This document shows positions 1-5,206 of a DNA stretch of 5,206 nt, in pieces. The position numbers and the translations under genes are program-made. The first letter of the stretch is position 1, and every line of letters begins with the position of its first letter. Source of the DNA: Betaproteobacteria bacterium (GTDB lineage Bacteria > Pseudomonadota > Gammaproteobacteria > Burkholderiales > Burkholderiaceae). The stretch covers positions 1-5,206 of the forward strand of contig RFXC01000268.1 in NCBI GenBank assembly GCA_009921765.1. The letters run 5' to 3'. A model generated the notes under the pieces. The model saw only the letters and a program-made list of their open reading frames with translations. It ran no database searches and was not told where the DNA came from.

Positions 1-27
1 AACAGCAATCCCTTTGAAATCAACAAG

Positions 28-180
28 TTACCTGCCCATGCCCGCGCCGTTGCTGGGGAAGCGAACCGTCACTTTTGACACTGAAATCAAATGGACCCCT
101 CCATAGGCCAGCACGCTGCGCCTTGCCTCACGGTTGTTGCGCCACAGCTTTGTCTCCGCCACGACGACCTGGCCGGGGTT
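28..180 (-). pseudogene. possible C-terminal remnant of a hotdog-fold (PaaI-like) thioesterase
   Basis: Directly after the stop of the GlcG-like gene, the minus strand stays open in another frame for about 50 codons and ends at TAA (28-30). The translation begins NPGQVVVAETKLWRNN and continues through LAYGGVHLISVSKVTVRF. This resembles the last beta-strands of PaaI-like acyl-CoA thioesterases, where a strand of the type 'G.VVAEA.L.R' is followed by 'V.V..GG.LIA....TF'. No start codon with a ribosome binding site precedes it, and upstream the frame is only a shadow of the GlcG-like gene. If real, it is therefore a 5'-truncated relic. The similarity is judged by eye and may be fortuitous; plain intergenic DNA is the alternative. 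Bases 1-27 show nothing recognisable. Confidence 0.25.
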
Positions 181-596
181 CAGAACTCGAGATCGTCGTT
201 GATGGCGGCGATGCCTGGCGCGCAGGCGTGATCGGCATCTCCGCCGGGCGCACCCGACACGCCGATACTGCCCACCAGTGAACCGGCGGACTCGATAGGC
301 AGCCCACCGCCGATGGCGACCACGCGCGGCAGTTCCCGGATTCCCGAGGATACCTCCGTAGCCTGGGTGGCACGGGCGAACGCCAGGGTGTCCATCTTGA
401 ACGTGACCGCGGCATAGGCCTTGTTCAACGCAGTTTCCGGCGTATGCGGTCCAGCGAGGCGATCGCGCAGCATGACCAGGGAGTGGCCCGCACGGTCGCT
501 GACCGCGCCGCCCACTTGATAGCCTGTGCGCGCGCAACTTTGCAGGGCAGCCTGGGCGGCCCGCAACGCAGCCTCTGGGGTGAGGGACCGAAGCAC
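180..596 (-). CDS. GlcG/HbpS-family (DUF336) protein
   Basis: The predicted protein has 138 residues, close to the usual length of about 135-145 for the GlcG/HbpS family. Family hallmarks appear in order: an N-terminal helix (LTPEAALRAAQAAL, about 5-18), a strand with AVSDRAGHSL (31-40, equivalent to the family's V.D..G.L), ALNKAYAAVTF (56-66), GGGLPI (96-101), and GSIGVSGAPGGDAD (109-122) followed by the closing helix ACAPGIAAI. Known members include GlcG of glycolate operons and the haem-binding HbpS of Streptomyces; many sit in aromatic or organic-acid catabolic clusters with no defined role. I chose the GTG at 594-596 because GAGGA lies 4 bases upstream and the length fits. The frame stays open upstream to a TTG at 671, but that extension is not family-like. 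No signal peptide is visible, so it is probably cytoplasmic. The family is secure; a specific function is not. Confidence 0.87.
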   Translation of the reverse strand: MLRSLTPEAALRAAQAALQSCARTGYQVGGAVSDRAGHSLVMLRDRLAGPHTPETALNKAYAAVTFKMDTLAFARATQATEVSSGIRELPRVVAIGGGLPIESAGSLVGSIGVSGAPGGDADHACAPGIAAINDDLEF

Positions 597-600
597 GTGT

Positions 601-605
601 TCCTC
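601..605 (-). promoter_or_regulatory. ribosome binding site deciding the GTG start of the GlcG-like gene
   Basis: On the minus strand GAGGA stands 4 bases before the GTG at 594-596. The ATG just upstream (605-607) is in another frame, and the in-frame TTG at 669-671 would add 25 non-conserved residues. This site therefore fixes the most likely start. Confidence 0.55.
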
Positions 606-808
606 ATGGCAGCGCGTGCCCTGGCCCCGTAGAACCTCGCATAGTGCTGTCCTCGGCACGCCGACAAACAACGGGGGTAAGGGGGTAGTACGCCTGGGCG
701 GCAGAAAAAGAGGCCTACCAGCCTGCCTCCAACCCGCACGAATTCCGCGGACCCCCGAAACTGCTCAAGATTTAGGCAGCCACCTAGGCTCGCGAAATAT
801 CCGGGCTA
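606..808. other. intergenic stretch with no gene recognised
   Basis: This is the 5' flank of the GlcG-like gene. None of the six frames gives a protein I recognise, and I see no convincing -35/-10 pair for the minus-strand gene. It contains G/C runs (around 672-687) and one half of an inverted repeat at its right end. The missing upstream part of the MFS transporter relic would be expected here, but I could not detect it. Confidence 0.5.
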
Positions 809-812
809 GGTG
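781..812. repeat. 7-bp inverted repeat at the left edge of the transporter relic
   Basis: CACCTAG (781-787) and CTAGGTG (806-812) are perfect inverted copies separated by 18 bases. A 7-bp match at this spacing is expected several times by chance in a window this size. Its only interest is its place at the point where recognisable MFS sequence begins. No adjacent target duplication or transposase was found. Confidence 0.25.
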
Positions 813-1176
813 TCGCCGTCGTCCTTCCTCGTGATGGCCAGCGGCGCGATCGGCTCTGCCGCGCGGGCACTGGAGCGAGCGCGTAGGCAGCGCGCGCGTC
901 GCCCCCACTGTTCCTGGGCGCGACGGTGGTCGGCGACTCGCCGCAGTTCTCCGCGCTGGCCGCCAGGCACGCATCCGCAGAAGATGTTGGCTCCGTCCTC
1001 ACGTACCAATTGCGTTCGCACTCACCATCGTGAGCATCGCCACCACCAACTGGATGCTGCAGCATGTGCCGGTGCAATGGTTGTTCATGCCGATGGCGAT
1101 CCGGCGGGCGATCGTGCTCATCGCCTTCCGGCGAATGCTCAGGCAGGCGGACAGCCGAACGCAAGTGCCGCGCTGA
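810..1176 (+). pseudogene. decayed 3' end of a major facilitator superfamily (MFS) transporter
   Basis: Three consecutive plus-strand frames together spell the C-terminal part of an MFS permease. From 810 to about 880 one frame reads FLVMASGAIGSA, like a transmembrane helix. From about 887 to 1006 a second frame reads PLFLGATVVGDSPQFSALAA and then EDVGSVLTYQ, before running into a TGA at 1031-1033. From about 1009 a third frame reads IAFALTIVSI, then WMLQHVPVQWLFMPMAI and LIAFRRMLRQADSR, and stops at TGA 1174-1176. The GDSPQFSALVA and GFALTIVSI segments are familiar from one group of proteobacterial MFS transporters. No single frame encodes it and the N-terminal helices are absent, so I read it as a pseudogene with two frameshifts and a 5' truncation. 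Sequencing error could explain a frameshift but not the missing N-terminal half. Any original link to uptake for this cluster is inference. Confidence 0.72.
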
Positions 1177-1197
1177 GCGGGCTTCTTGCGTGCAGGC

Positions 1198-2160
1198 TCA
1201 CATCATCGCGCGCTCGAACGGTCGCAGCATCTTCTTCTCGTCGGTTTCCCGCGACGGCGGCTGTGCCAGCTTCAGCGGGTTCTCCGGCTGAGGCTCGTAA
1301 TCGCCGACTGGGCCATCCACGGGGCCGCCTTCGACGGTAAGCCGCGCCATGTTGCGGCGGTGCGGATAGTAGTCGTGCGGCGCGTAGTGCTGGGTGGACC
1401 GGTTGTCCCACATCACGATGGTGTGCGGCCTCCATTTCAAGCGCAGCTGGTAGTCGGGGACCATCGCCTGGCGGTACAGAAAGTTCAGGATGGTCTGGCC
1501 CTCGTCTTCCTTCAGCCCCTCAATGCCGACAGTGAACTGCGGATTCACGAATAGCACGCGACGTCCGGTCACCGGGTGGATGCGCACGATCGGGTGCATG
1601 GGGTTGGGAAATTCGTCCTCCAGCTCGATGAGCTTCATGCGCGCAGCCTTGGAGCCCGCGAACATGTGGCGCCAGGGCTTGAAGTCGTGCCGCGCCCGCA
1701 GCCGGTGGACGTACACCTTCATGGGCTCGCTCAGGCCGTCGTAAGCGGCCGTCATGCTGGCGAACACCGTCTCGCCGCCATAGGGTGGCACGACCTTAGC
1801 CCGCAGGATGGTGGCCATTGGCGGGCGGGCGCGGAATGTCTCGTCCGAATGCCACGAGTCGGTCGGCCCGGCGGGGTTGCGGCCGGAGTTGTCGAACTCG
1901 ATCACCTCCGGCACGTCGGGCAGGTTCGTCGCGAACGGATGCGTGGACAGGTTGCCGAACCGCTTCGCGAACGCGATCTGGGCTTCGAGCGAAATGTCTT
2001 GGTCGCGAAAGACGAGCACCTCGTAGCGCGCGAGTGCTGCCTGCAGCGCGTCGAAATCGGCTTGCGCCAGGGGCCGGCCCAAGTCAATGTTAGAGATCTC
2101 GGCCCCGATGTGCCCGTTCAGGGGCGTGGCAACGATGGCGCTGTTGTCTGTCTGGGTCAT
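1198..2160 (-). CDS. TauD/TfdA-family Fe(II)/2-oxoglutarate-dependent dioxygenase
   Basis: This 320-residue protein belongs to the family that couples decarboxylation of 2-oxoglutarate to substrate hydroxylation, often releasing sulfite, phenol or ammonia from the unstable product (TauD, TfdA). The iron triad is complete: H104 and D106 in DSWHSDETF, and H258 in WDNRSTQHYA. T131 in GGETVF and the arginine-rich RRNMARLTVEG (R268, R269, R273) match the 2-oxoglutarate and substrate-anion anchors of TauD; H74 in LSTHPF matches TauD's substrate-contacting H70. The N-terminal half has the usual GAEISNIDL and VLVFRDQDI. The protein exceeds TauD (283 residues) mainly by a C-terminal tail of about 40 residues rich in proline and charge. 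The ATG at 2158-2160 gives a family-like N-terminus, with only a weak GGA 6 bases upstream. It is transcribed away from the binding-protein/Rieske pair. The substrate is unknown; the retained arginine suggests an anionic group, but this is inference. Confidence 0.93.
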   Translation of the reverse strand: MTQTDNSAIVATPLNGHIGAEISNIDLGRPLAQADFDALQAALARYEVLVFRDQDISLEAQIAFAKRFGNLSTHPFATNLPDVPEVIEFDNSGRNPAGPTDSWHSDETFRARPPMATILRAKVVPPYGGETVFASMTAAYDGLSEPMKVYVHRLRARHDFKPWRHMFAGSKAARMKLIELEDEFPNPMHPIVRIHPVTGRRVLFVNPQFTVGIEGLKEDEGQTILNFLYRQAMVPDYQLRLKWRPHTIVMWDNRSTQHYAPHDYYPHRRNMARLTVEGGPVDGPVGDYEPQPENPLKLAQPPSRETDEKKMLRPFERAMM

Positions 2161-2186
2161 GTCGTGTCCGATGCGGAAGTGGGCGG

Positions 2187-2216
2187 ATGCTACGTTCGGC
2201 TCTTGCCATTGACCAA
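2187..2216 (-). promoter_or_regulatory. tentative promoter of the 2-oxoglutarate dioxygenase gene
   Basis: On the minus strand TTGGTC (2211-2216) could act as a -35 and TAGCAT (2187-2192) as a -10, 18 bases apart. Each matches consensus only partly. The proposed -35 lies inside the 15-bp palindrome, which would suit repression by a bound regulator. This is a weak, by-eye assignment. Confidence 0.25.
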
Positions 2217-2222
2217 GTCAAT
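2208..2222. promoter_or_regulatory. perfect palindrome ATTGAC-CAA-GTCAAT, candidate operator
   Basis: Two perfect 6-base half-sites flank a 3-base centre, 48 bases upstream of the dioxygenase start and about 70 bases upstream of the -10 proposed for the plus-strand operon. Total length and symmetry suit a dimeric winged-helix regulator such as the MarR protein encoded at the right of the window. No second copy was seen before the MarR gene. Binding is inference; a palindrome this short can occur by chance. Confidence 0.42.
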
Positions 2223-2291
2223 CGTCACCTCCGCAGCGGAAAACGATTGTGCTCGTCAAGTGTCCCGCCACCGACGTGGCCGCTTGGAGCA

Positions 2292-2297
2292 TATACT
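2292..2297 (+). promoter_or_regulatory. -10 element TATACT of the binding-protein/Rieske operon
   Basis: TATACT matches TATAAT at five of six positions and lies 32 bases before the start codon, giving a leader of roughly 25 bases with the ribosome binding site inside it. At 16-18 bases upstream there is no good -35 (CACCGA or similar), which suggests an activator-dependent promoter if the -10 is genuine. Confidence 0.45.
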
Positions 2298-2317
2298 CTG
2301 CCAACAGGCTTTCCCAC

Positions 2318-2323
2318 AGGAGA
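2318..2323 (+). promoter_or_regulatory. ribosome binding site of the solute-binding protein gene
   Basis: AGGAGA stands 6 bases before the ATG at 2330-2332. It selects this start over upstream in-frame starts, and the resulting protein begins directly with a normal signal peptide. Confidence 0.8.
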
Positions 2324-2329
2324 CACTCG

Positions 2330-3310
2330 ATGACGAATCGCAGGATGCTCGGTACGCTGCTCATGGCGTCGCTGGCCATGGTTTTCGGAACGCCGGCATT
2401 GCCGCAGGCTTACCCCGCACGGGCGGTGACGATCGTCGTCCCGTTCCCCGCAGGCGGTTCGCCCGACGTGCTCACGCGGATCATTGCGGAGAAGGTCAGC
2501 GCCAACTGGGGAGTGCCGGTGGTGGTCGAAGCGCGTCCGGGCGCGGGCGGATCGATCGGCGCTGCCCACGTCGCACGCAGTCCGGCCGACGGCTACACGC
2601 TGCTGCTGGCTACGCTTAGCCACGTCACCAATCCCGGACTGACGGCCGGCAAGAGCACCTGGCATCCGGCCGACGATTTCAGCGGCATCGTGGAACTCGT
2701 GAACGCGCCGGTGGTGGCGCTGGTGCCCGCATCGCTGCCGGTGCGGACGCTAAAGGAGTTCGTGGAGTACGCGAAGCAGCGGCCGGGGCAGCTGAACTAC
2801 CTGATGCCCGGCGTTGGAACCTCGATGCACCTCAACACCGAGATGCTAAGGCTGAGTTCTGGCATCGAACTGCAGCCCATTGCGTACAAGGGCGTGCCGC
2901 CGGGCATGCCCGATCTTCTGACGGGGCGCCTCGCGTTCGCCATGTCCCCCATGTCCGTCGCCCGCGGCCACGTCGCGAGCGGATCGCTGCGCGCCCTAGC
3001 GGTTGCTTCGCCGACCCGCGTGAAAGATCTGCCCGACGTGCCCACCTTCGCCGAAGCGGGTTTCCCCGATGCGCAGGTCGTGTCTTGGTACGCTCTCGTC
3101 GCGCCGTCGAAGACGCCAGCAGCCGTTCGGCAGCGGCTGAATGAGGAATTCACGAAGGCACTCGCGGATCCAGGCGTGCGCGATCGTCTCGCGCAAGCCG
3201 GCGCCATGATCTCCGACCGGAGCACCCCGGAGCAGGTGGACACCATGCTCAAGCAGCAAACGGTTCGTTGGGAACAAGCGCTGAAGAAAATCAAGATCGA
3301 CAAGGAATGA
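2330..3310 (+). CDS. tripartite tricarboxylate transporter substrate-binding protein (TctC/Bug family)
   Basis: This is a 326-residue periplasmic binding protein of typical family length. The signal peptide has basic residues (TNRR), a hydrophobic core LGTLLMASLAMVF (7-19) and a cleavage region near residues 23-27 (PALPQA). The mature protein starts with the family signature YPARAVTIVVPFPAGGSPDV (28-47). It continues with VVVEARPGAGGSIGA (64-78), DGYTLLL (87-93), GVGTSMHLNTEML (161-173), YKGVPPGMPDLLTGRL (186-201), and late DLPDVPTFAEAGFP (233-246) with WYALVAPSKTP. Bug proteins bind organic or aromatic carboxylates in a closed cleft and often occur as orphans in Burkholderiales. No TctA or TctB membrane genes are visible, so it may pair with distant subunits or act as a sensor. 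Its stop lies 29 bases before the Rieske gene start, consistent with one transcript. Ligand chemistry is inferred from the family. Confidence 0.95.
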   Translation: MTNRRMLGTLLMASLAMVFGTPALPQAYPARAVTIVVPFPAGGSPDVLTRIIAEKVSANWGVPVVVEARPGAGGSIGAAHVARSPADGYTLLLATLSHVTNPGLTAGKSTWHPADDFSGIVELVNAPVVALVPASLPVRTLKEFVEYAKQRPGQLNYLMPGVGTSMHLNTEMLRLSSGIELQPIAYKGVPPGMPDLLTGRLAFAMSPMSVARGHVASGSLRALAVASPTRVKDLPDVPTFAEAGFPDAQVVSWYALVAPSKTPAAVRQRLNEEFTKALADPGVRDRLAQAGAMISDRSTPEQVDTMLKQQTVRWEQALKKIKIDKE

Positions 3311-3327
3311 ACGCGGCGTCGCGCCCG

Positions 3328-3333
3328 AGGGGG
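3328..3333 (+). promoter_or_regulatory. ribosome binding site deciding the Rieske oxygenase start
   Basis: AGGGGG lies 6 bases before the ATG at 3340-3342. The competing in-frame ATG at 3307-3309, overlapping the preceding stop as ATGA, has AAGGA directly abutting it, which is too close for normal initiation. The downstream start is preferred. Confidence 0.65.
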
Positions 3334-3339
3334 AAAACG

Positions 3340-4587
3340 ATGAAAGCGGAAGAGAACGACCTGCTCACGCGGACTGACGCGGGCACGGCCATGGGCGAAC
3401 TGATGCGGGAGTTCTGGATGCCCGCGCTGCTCTCCAAGGAGCTGCCGGCGCCTGACGCCCCCCCAGCGCGCGTGCGGCTGCTTGGCGAGGATCTCGTCGC
3501 GTTTCGCGACAGCAGCGGGCGGGTCGGCCTACTCGACGCCTTTTGCCCGCATCGCAGGGCGGAGCTTTACTTCGGCCGCAACGAGGCGGGGGGCCTGCGC
3601 TGCATCTACCACGGCTGGAAGTTCGATGCCGGCGGAAGGTGCGTGGATGTCCCGACCGACAGCTGCACCCCGGCGCAGATGCAACGACTCTCCACCACGG
3701 CTTACCCGACGCAGGAGCGGGGCGGCATCGTATGGGCATGGATGGGAAAAGGCGAGCCGCATGCGCTGCCCCCGGCCATGGCGTTCACTGTGGTTCCTGG
3801 CGAGCACACGTATGTCTCCAAGTGCCTGATGCGCTGCAACTACCTGCAGGCGCTCGAAGGCAGCATCGACTACTCGCACATCTCCTTCCTGCACAAGGAA
3901 GGGGAGACCAGCTCCGACGTATTCGGCATCGGCGACATGATCCGTTATTCGGACGAGGACGGACGTCCAACGCTGTTCGCCGAGCGCACCGACTACGGTT
4001 TGCAAATCGGCGCGCGCCGTGACGCCGGTGCGGAGAACGCGTACTGGCGTGTCGCGCGGTGGCTGTTGCCGTGCTTCGTGATCGTGCCCACGGCGCCGGG
4101 CAACGTGAGCCGCATCAACCTGTTCATCCCGATCAACGACGAGAACTGCTGGTGGTACCGGATTCGCTGGCACCAGGACCGGCCGCTGACCGCTGCCGAA
4201 CTGGATAGCTACAGGGATGTCGGCGAGGACTATGCACCGCTGGTGCCCGGTTCCTACCTTCCGCGCGGGTCGCGCGAGAACGATTACCTGCAGGACCGTG
4301 CTTTGCAGCGGCGTGCGTCCTTCACCGGTATTCGCAGCGCGCAGCTGCAAGATCTGGCGGTGCAGGAGAGCCAGGGACGCGTGCATGATCGCTCCCGCGA
4401 GAAGCTGATGCCTTCCGACATGCCCATCGCGCAATGCCGCCGTATGCTGCTGGAGGCGGTGCGCAGCCATCAAAGCGAGCGGCAGTTGCCGCCGTCCGCC
4501 AGCCGCCCTGAGTTGTTCGGCGGCTATGCATTTGCGGTCACCAGACCGCGCCGCATGACGTTCGACGAAGTGCGTTCAAGCCTCTGA
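3340..4587 (+). CDS. Rieske non-haem iron oxygenase, alpha subunit, phthalate 4,5-dioxygenase-like
   Basis: This 415-residue protein is an aromatic-ring oxygenase terminal component. The N-terminal Rieske domain ligates a [2Fe-2S] cluster through C69 and H71 (FCPHRRAELYFG) and C88 and H91 (CIYHGWKF). The catalytic domain has EGSIDYSHISFLH (173-185), giving iron ligands H180 and H185 and the bridging aspartate D177. The third ligand is probably D338 in LQDLAVQESQG. The stretch NDYLQDRALQRRASFTGIR (314-332) and the later DRSREKLMPSDMPI are characteristic of the phthalate dioxygenase, LigXa-like subgroup of homomeric enzymes, which act as dioxygenases or O-demethylases on carboxylated aromatics. 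Such enzymes take electrons from an FMN/[2Fe-2S] reductase; none is present here. The family and intact active site are clear. Substrate and reaction (dihydroxylation or demethylation) are not determinable. A start at 3307 would add 11 residues. Confidence 0.94.
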   Translation: MKAEENDLLTRTDAGTAMGELMREFWMPALLSKELPAPDAPPARVRLLGEDLVAFRDSSGRVGLLDAFCPHRRAELYFGRNEAGGLRCIYHGWKFDAGGRCVDVPTDSCTPAQMQRLSTTAYPTQERGGIVWAWMGKGEPHALPPAMAFTVVPGEHTYVSKCLMRCNYLQALEGSIDYSHISFLHKEGETSSDVFGIGDMIRYSDEDGRPTLFAERTDYGLQIGARRDAGAENAYWRVARWLLPCFVIVPTAPGNVSRINLFIPINDENCWWYRIRWHQDRPLTAAELDSYRDVGEDYAPLVPGSYLPRGSRENDYLQDRALQRRASFTGIRSAQLQDLAVQESQGRVHDRSREKLMPSDMPIAQCRRMLLEAVRSHQSERQLPPSASRPELFGGYAFAVTRPRRMTFDEVRSSL

Positions 4588-4591
4588 CGCA

Positions 4592-4612
4592 CTTGGGGGA
4601 CACGGGCCCAAG
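4592..4612. terminator. inverted repeat between convergent genes, possible terminator
   Basis: CTTGGG (4592-4597) and CCCAAG (4607-4612) can pair as a 6-bp stem with a 9-base loop. It sits in the 26-base gap between the stops of the Rieske gene and the convergent MarR gene, where a bidirectional terminator would be expected. No T-run follows on either strand, so it is weak or not a terminator. Confidence 0.3.
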
Positions 4613-4613
4613 G

Positions 4614-5138
4614 CTACCTGTCGCGAGTGAGAAGAGCTGCCTGCCGCTCCAGCTTCGTCAGCAGTTCGAAGAGGAATGACGCCTCGTCGTGGGTCAGGCA
4701 CTCTGCGAGCTCACGGTTGTAAGCCGCAGCCATCAGCTTGGCTTTGCCGTGGATCTGGACACCGTCGTCGGTCAGGCGCAGGCACACCAGGCGTTTGTTG
4801 CCCGGGGAGCGTCGCTTGTCCACCAGCCCACGCGAATGCATGTCGGCGACGGTCCGGCTCGCCACGACCACGTCGATGCCCGCGTCCGCCGCCAGGGCCT
4901 TCAGGCTCGCATCCGGCGTGCGGGCGAGGTACGCCAGGAGCCTCCATTCGCGGCGGGAGATTCCGAGTTCCCGCTTGTACATGTCGTCCGTCCCACGCAG
5001 GCCGACGTGCGTGATACGAAAAAGCCGGTACAGCAGGAAATCCTCGATTTCCTGCGGGTCCTTCAGAGTTGGCTTGCCTTGTGCGCCGACAGGCGCCGGG
5101 CGCGAGGGTGGGATGCTCACAGGGGGATTTTCGCGCAC
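4614..5138 (-). CDS. MarR-family winged-helix transcriptional regulator
   Basis: The protein has up to 174 residues. Helices around 29-57 (EIEDFLLYRLFRITH, MYKRELGI) form the dimerisation part. The winged-helix domain follows: SRREWRLLAYLAR (61-73), SLKALAADAGI (78-88), recognition helix VVVASRTVADMHSRGLV (90-106), and a wing DKRRSPGNKRLVCLRLTDDG (107-126). C-terminal helices (about 128-170) complete the dimer interface. MarR proteins usually repress neighbouring genes and release DNA on binding a small, often phenolic or carboxylated, ligand. This gene converges on the Rieske gene, so it is a plausible but unproven regulator of the cluster. The start is uncertain: GTG at 5138 follows an in-frame stop by one codon, and GTG at 5120 is the next choice; neither has a clear ribosome binding site. 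The first 25 or so residues are proline-rich and unlike the family core. Confidence 0.92.
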   Translation of the reverse strand: MRENPPVSIPPSRPAPVGAQGKPTLKDPQEIEDFLLYRLFRITHVGLRGTDDMYKRELGISRREWRLLAYLARTPDASLKALAADAGIDVVVASRTVADMHSRGLVDKRRSPGNKRLVCLRLTDDGVQIHGKAKLMAAAYNRELAECLTHDEASFLFELLTKLERQAALLTRDR

Positions 5139-5171
5139 GTTTCAGCCAGCGCACGAAGGGCAGCGCCGGCG

Positions 5172-5206
5172 TCACGACACGGCCTGGTAGTAGATGTTCT
5201 GCGGAT
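5172..5206 (-). CDS. possible 3' end of an unidentified gene, cut by the window edge
   Basis: One minus-strand frame entering from the right edge reads PQNIYYQAVS and stops at TGA (5172-5174), 33 bases before the MarR start. The spacing fits an upstream gene in the same operon. Ten residues are too few to identify a family, and other frames are also open over this length. Confidence 0.25.
   Translation of the reverse strand, partial: PQNIYYQAVS

Noticed and set aside
76..112. TTGACA-like -35 on the plus strand near 76-81
   Set aside because: No suitable -10 at the right spacing and no plus-strand gene downstream for it to serve.
781..812. CACCTAG/CTAGGTG inverted repeat as an insertion-sequence end or attachment site
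   Set aside because: No transposase, target-site duplication or second copy was seen, and a 7-bp match at this spacing is expected by chance. It is listed only as a low-confidence repeat.
810..1340. Plus-strand 176-codon open frame as an intact gene
   Set aside because: Only its first part follows the MFS helix; the rest is out of frame with the transporter similarity and overlaps the end of the dioxygenase gene. The frame-shifted relic explains the region better.
1576..2619. Long plus-strand open frame of 347 codons crossing the dioxygenase gene and the divergent region
   Set aside because: It is antisense to a clearly conserved TauD-family gene, its translation is arginine/histidine-rich without family motifs, and it runs into the binding-protein gene in the wrong frame. 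High G+C content produces such shadows.
3529..4473. Minus-strand open frame of 314 codons opposite the Rieske gene
   Set aside because: Its codons mirror the Rieske gene's codon positions. No recognisable domain is visible, and the plus-strand Rieske motifs are unambiguous.
1..5206. CRISPR arrays, tRNA or rRNA genes, riboswitches, phage or defence genes
   Set aside because: No regularly spaced repeats, tRNA-like cloverleaf or conserved RNA motif was seen on either strand, and all recognisable proteins are metabolic, transport or regulatory.

Overview
The window is high in G+C and reads as part of a bacterial catabolic gene cluster. A tripartite-tricarboxylate-type periplasmic binding protein next to a Rieske oxygenase, a TauD-type dioxygenase and a MarR regulator is typical of Betaproteobacteria in the order Burkholderiales (Bordetella, Achromobacter, Cupriavidus, Variovorax and relatives). 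This assignment is inferred from gene families and composition; no species-level marker is present.

Layout from left to right. Bases 28-180 (minus) hold a short open stretch that may be the C-terminal remnant of a hotdog-fold (PaaI-like) thioesterase. Bases 180-596 (minus) encode a complete GlcG/HbpS-family protein. Bases about 597-809 show no gene. Bases about 810-1176 (plus) carry the decayed 3' end of a major facilitator superfamily transporter, readable only by passing through three frames. Bases 1198-2160 (minus) encode a TauD/TfdA-family Fe(II)/2-oxoglutarate dioxygenase. A 169-bp divergent regulatory region follows, with a perfect 15-bp palindrome and a good -10 element. On the plus strand, a periplasmic solute-binding protein of the TctC/Bug family (2330-3310) and a phthalate-dioxygenase-like Rieske oxygenase (3340-4587) are probably co-transcribed. 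A MarR-family regulator (4614-5138, minus) converges on the Rieske gene, and the last 35 bases may hold the 3' end of another minus-strand gene.

Working model (inference): the binding protein captures a carboxylated, probably aromatic, compound in the periplasm. The Rieske oxygenase and the 2-oxoglutarate dioxygenase carry out oxidative steps on it or on its products, and the MarR protein is a candidate effector-responsive regulator of the divergent promoters. Missing from the window are an electron-transfer reductase for the Rieske enzyme, membrane subunits for the binding protein and any ring-cleavage enzyme. The decayed transporter, the possible thioesterase fragment and the mixed gene directions suggest rearrangement of the left half. 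The substrate cannot be deduced from the sequence. All families are known; the gene combination and the substrate are the open questions.
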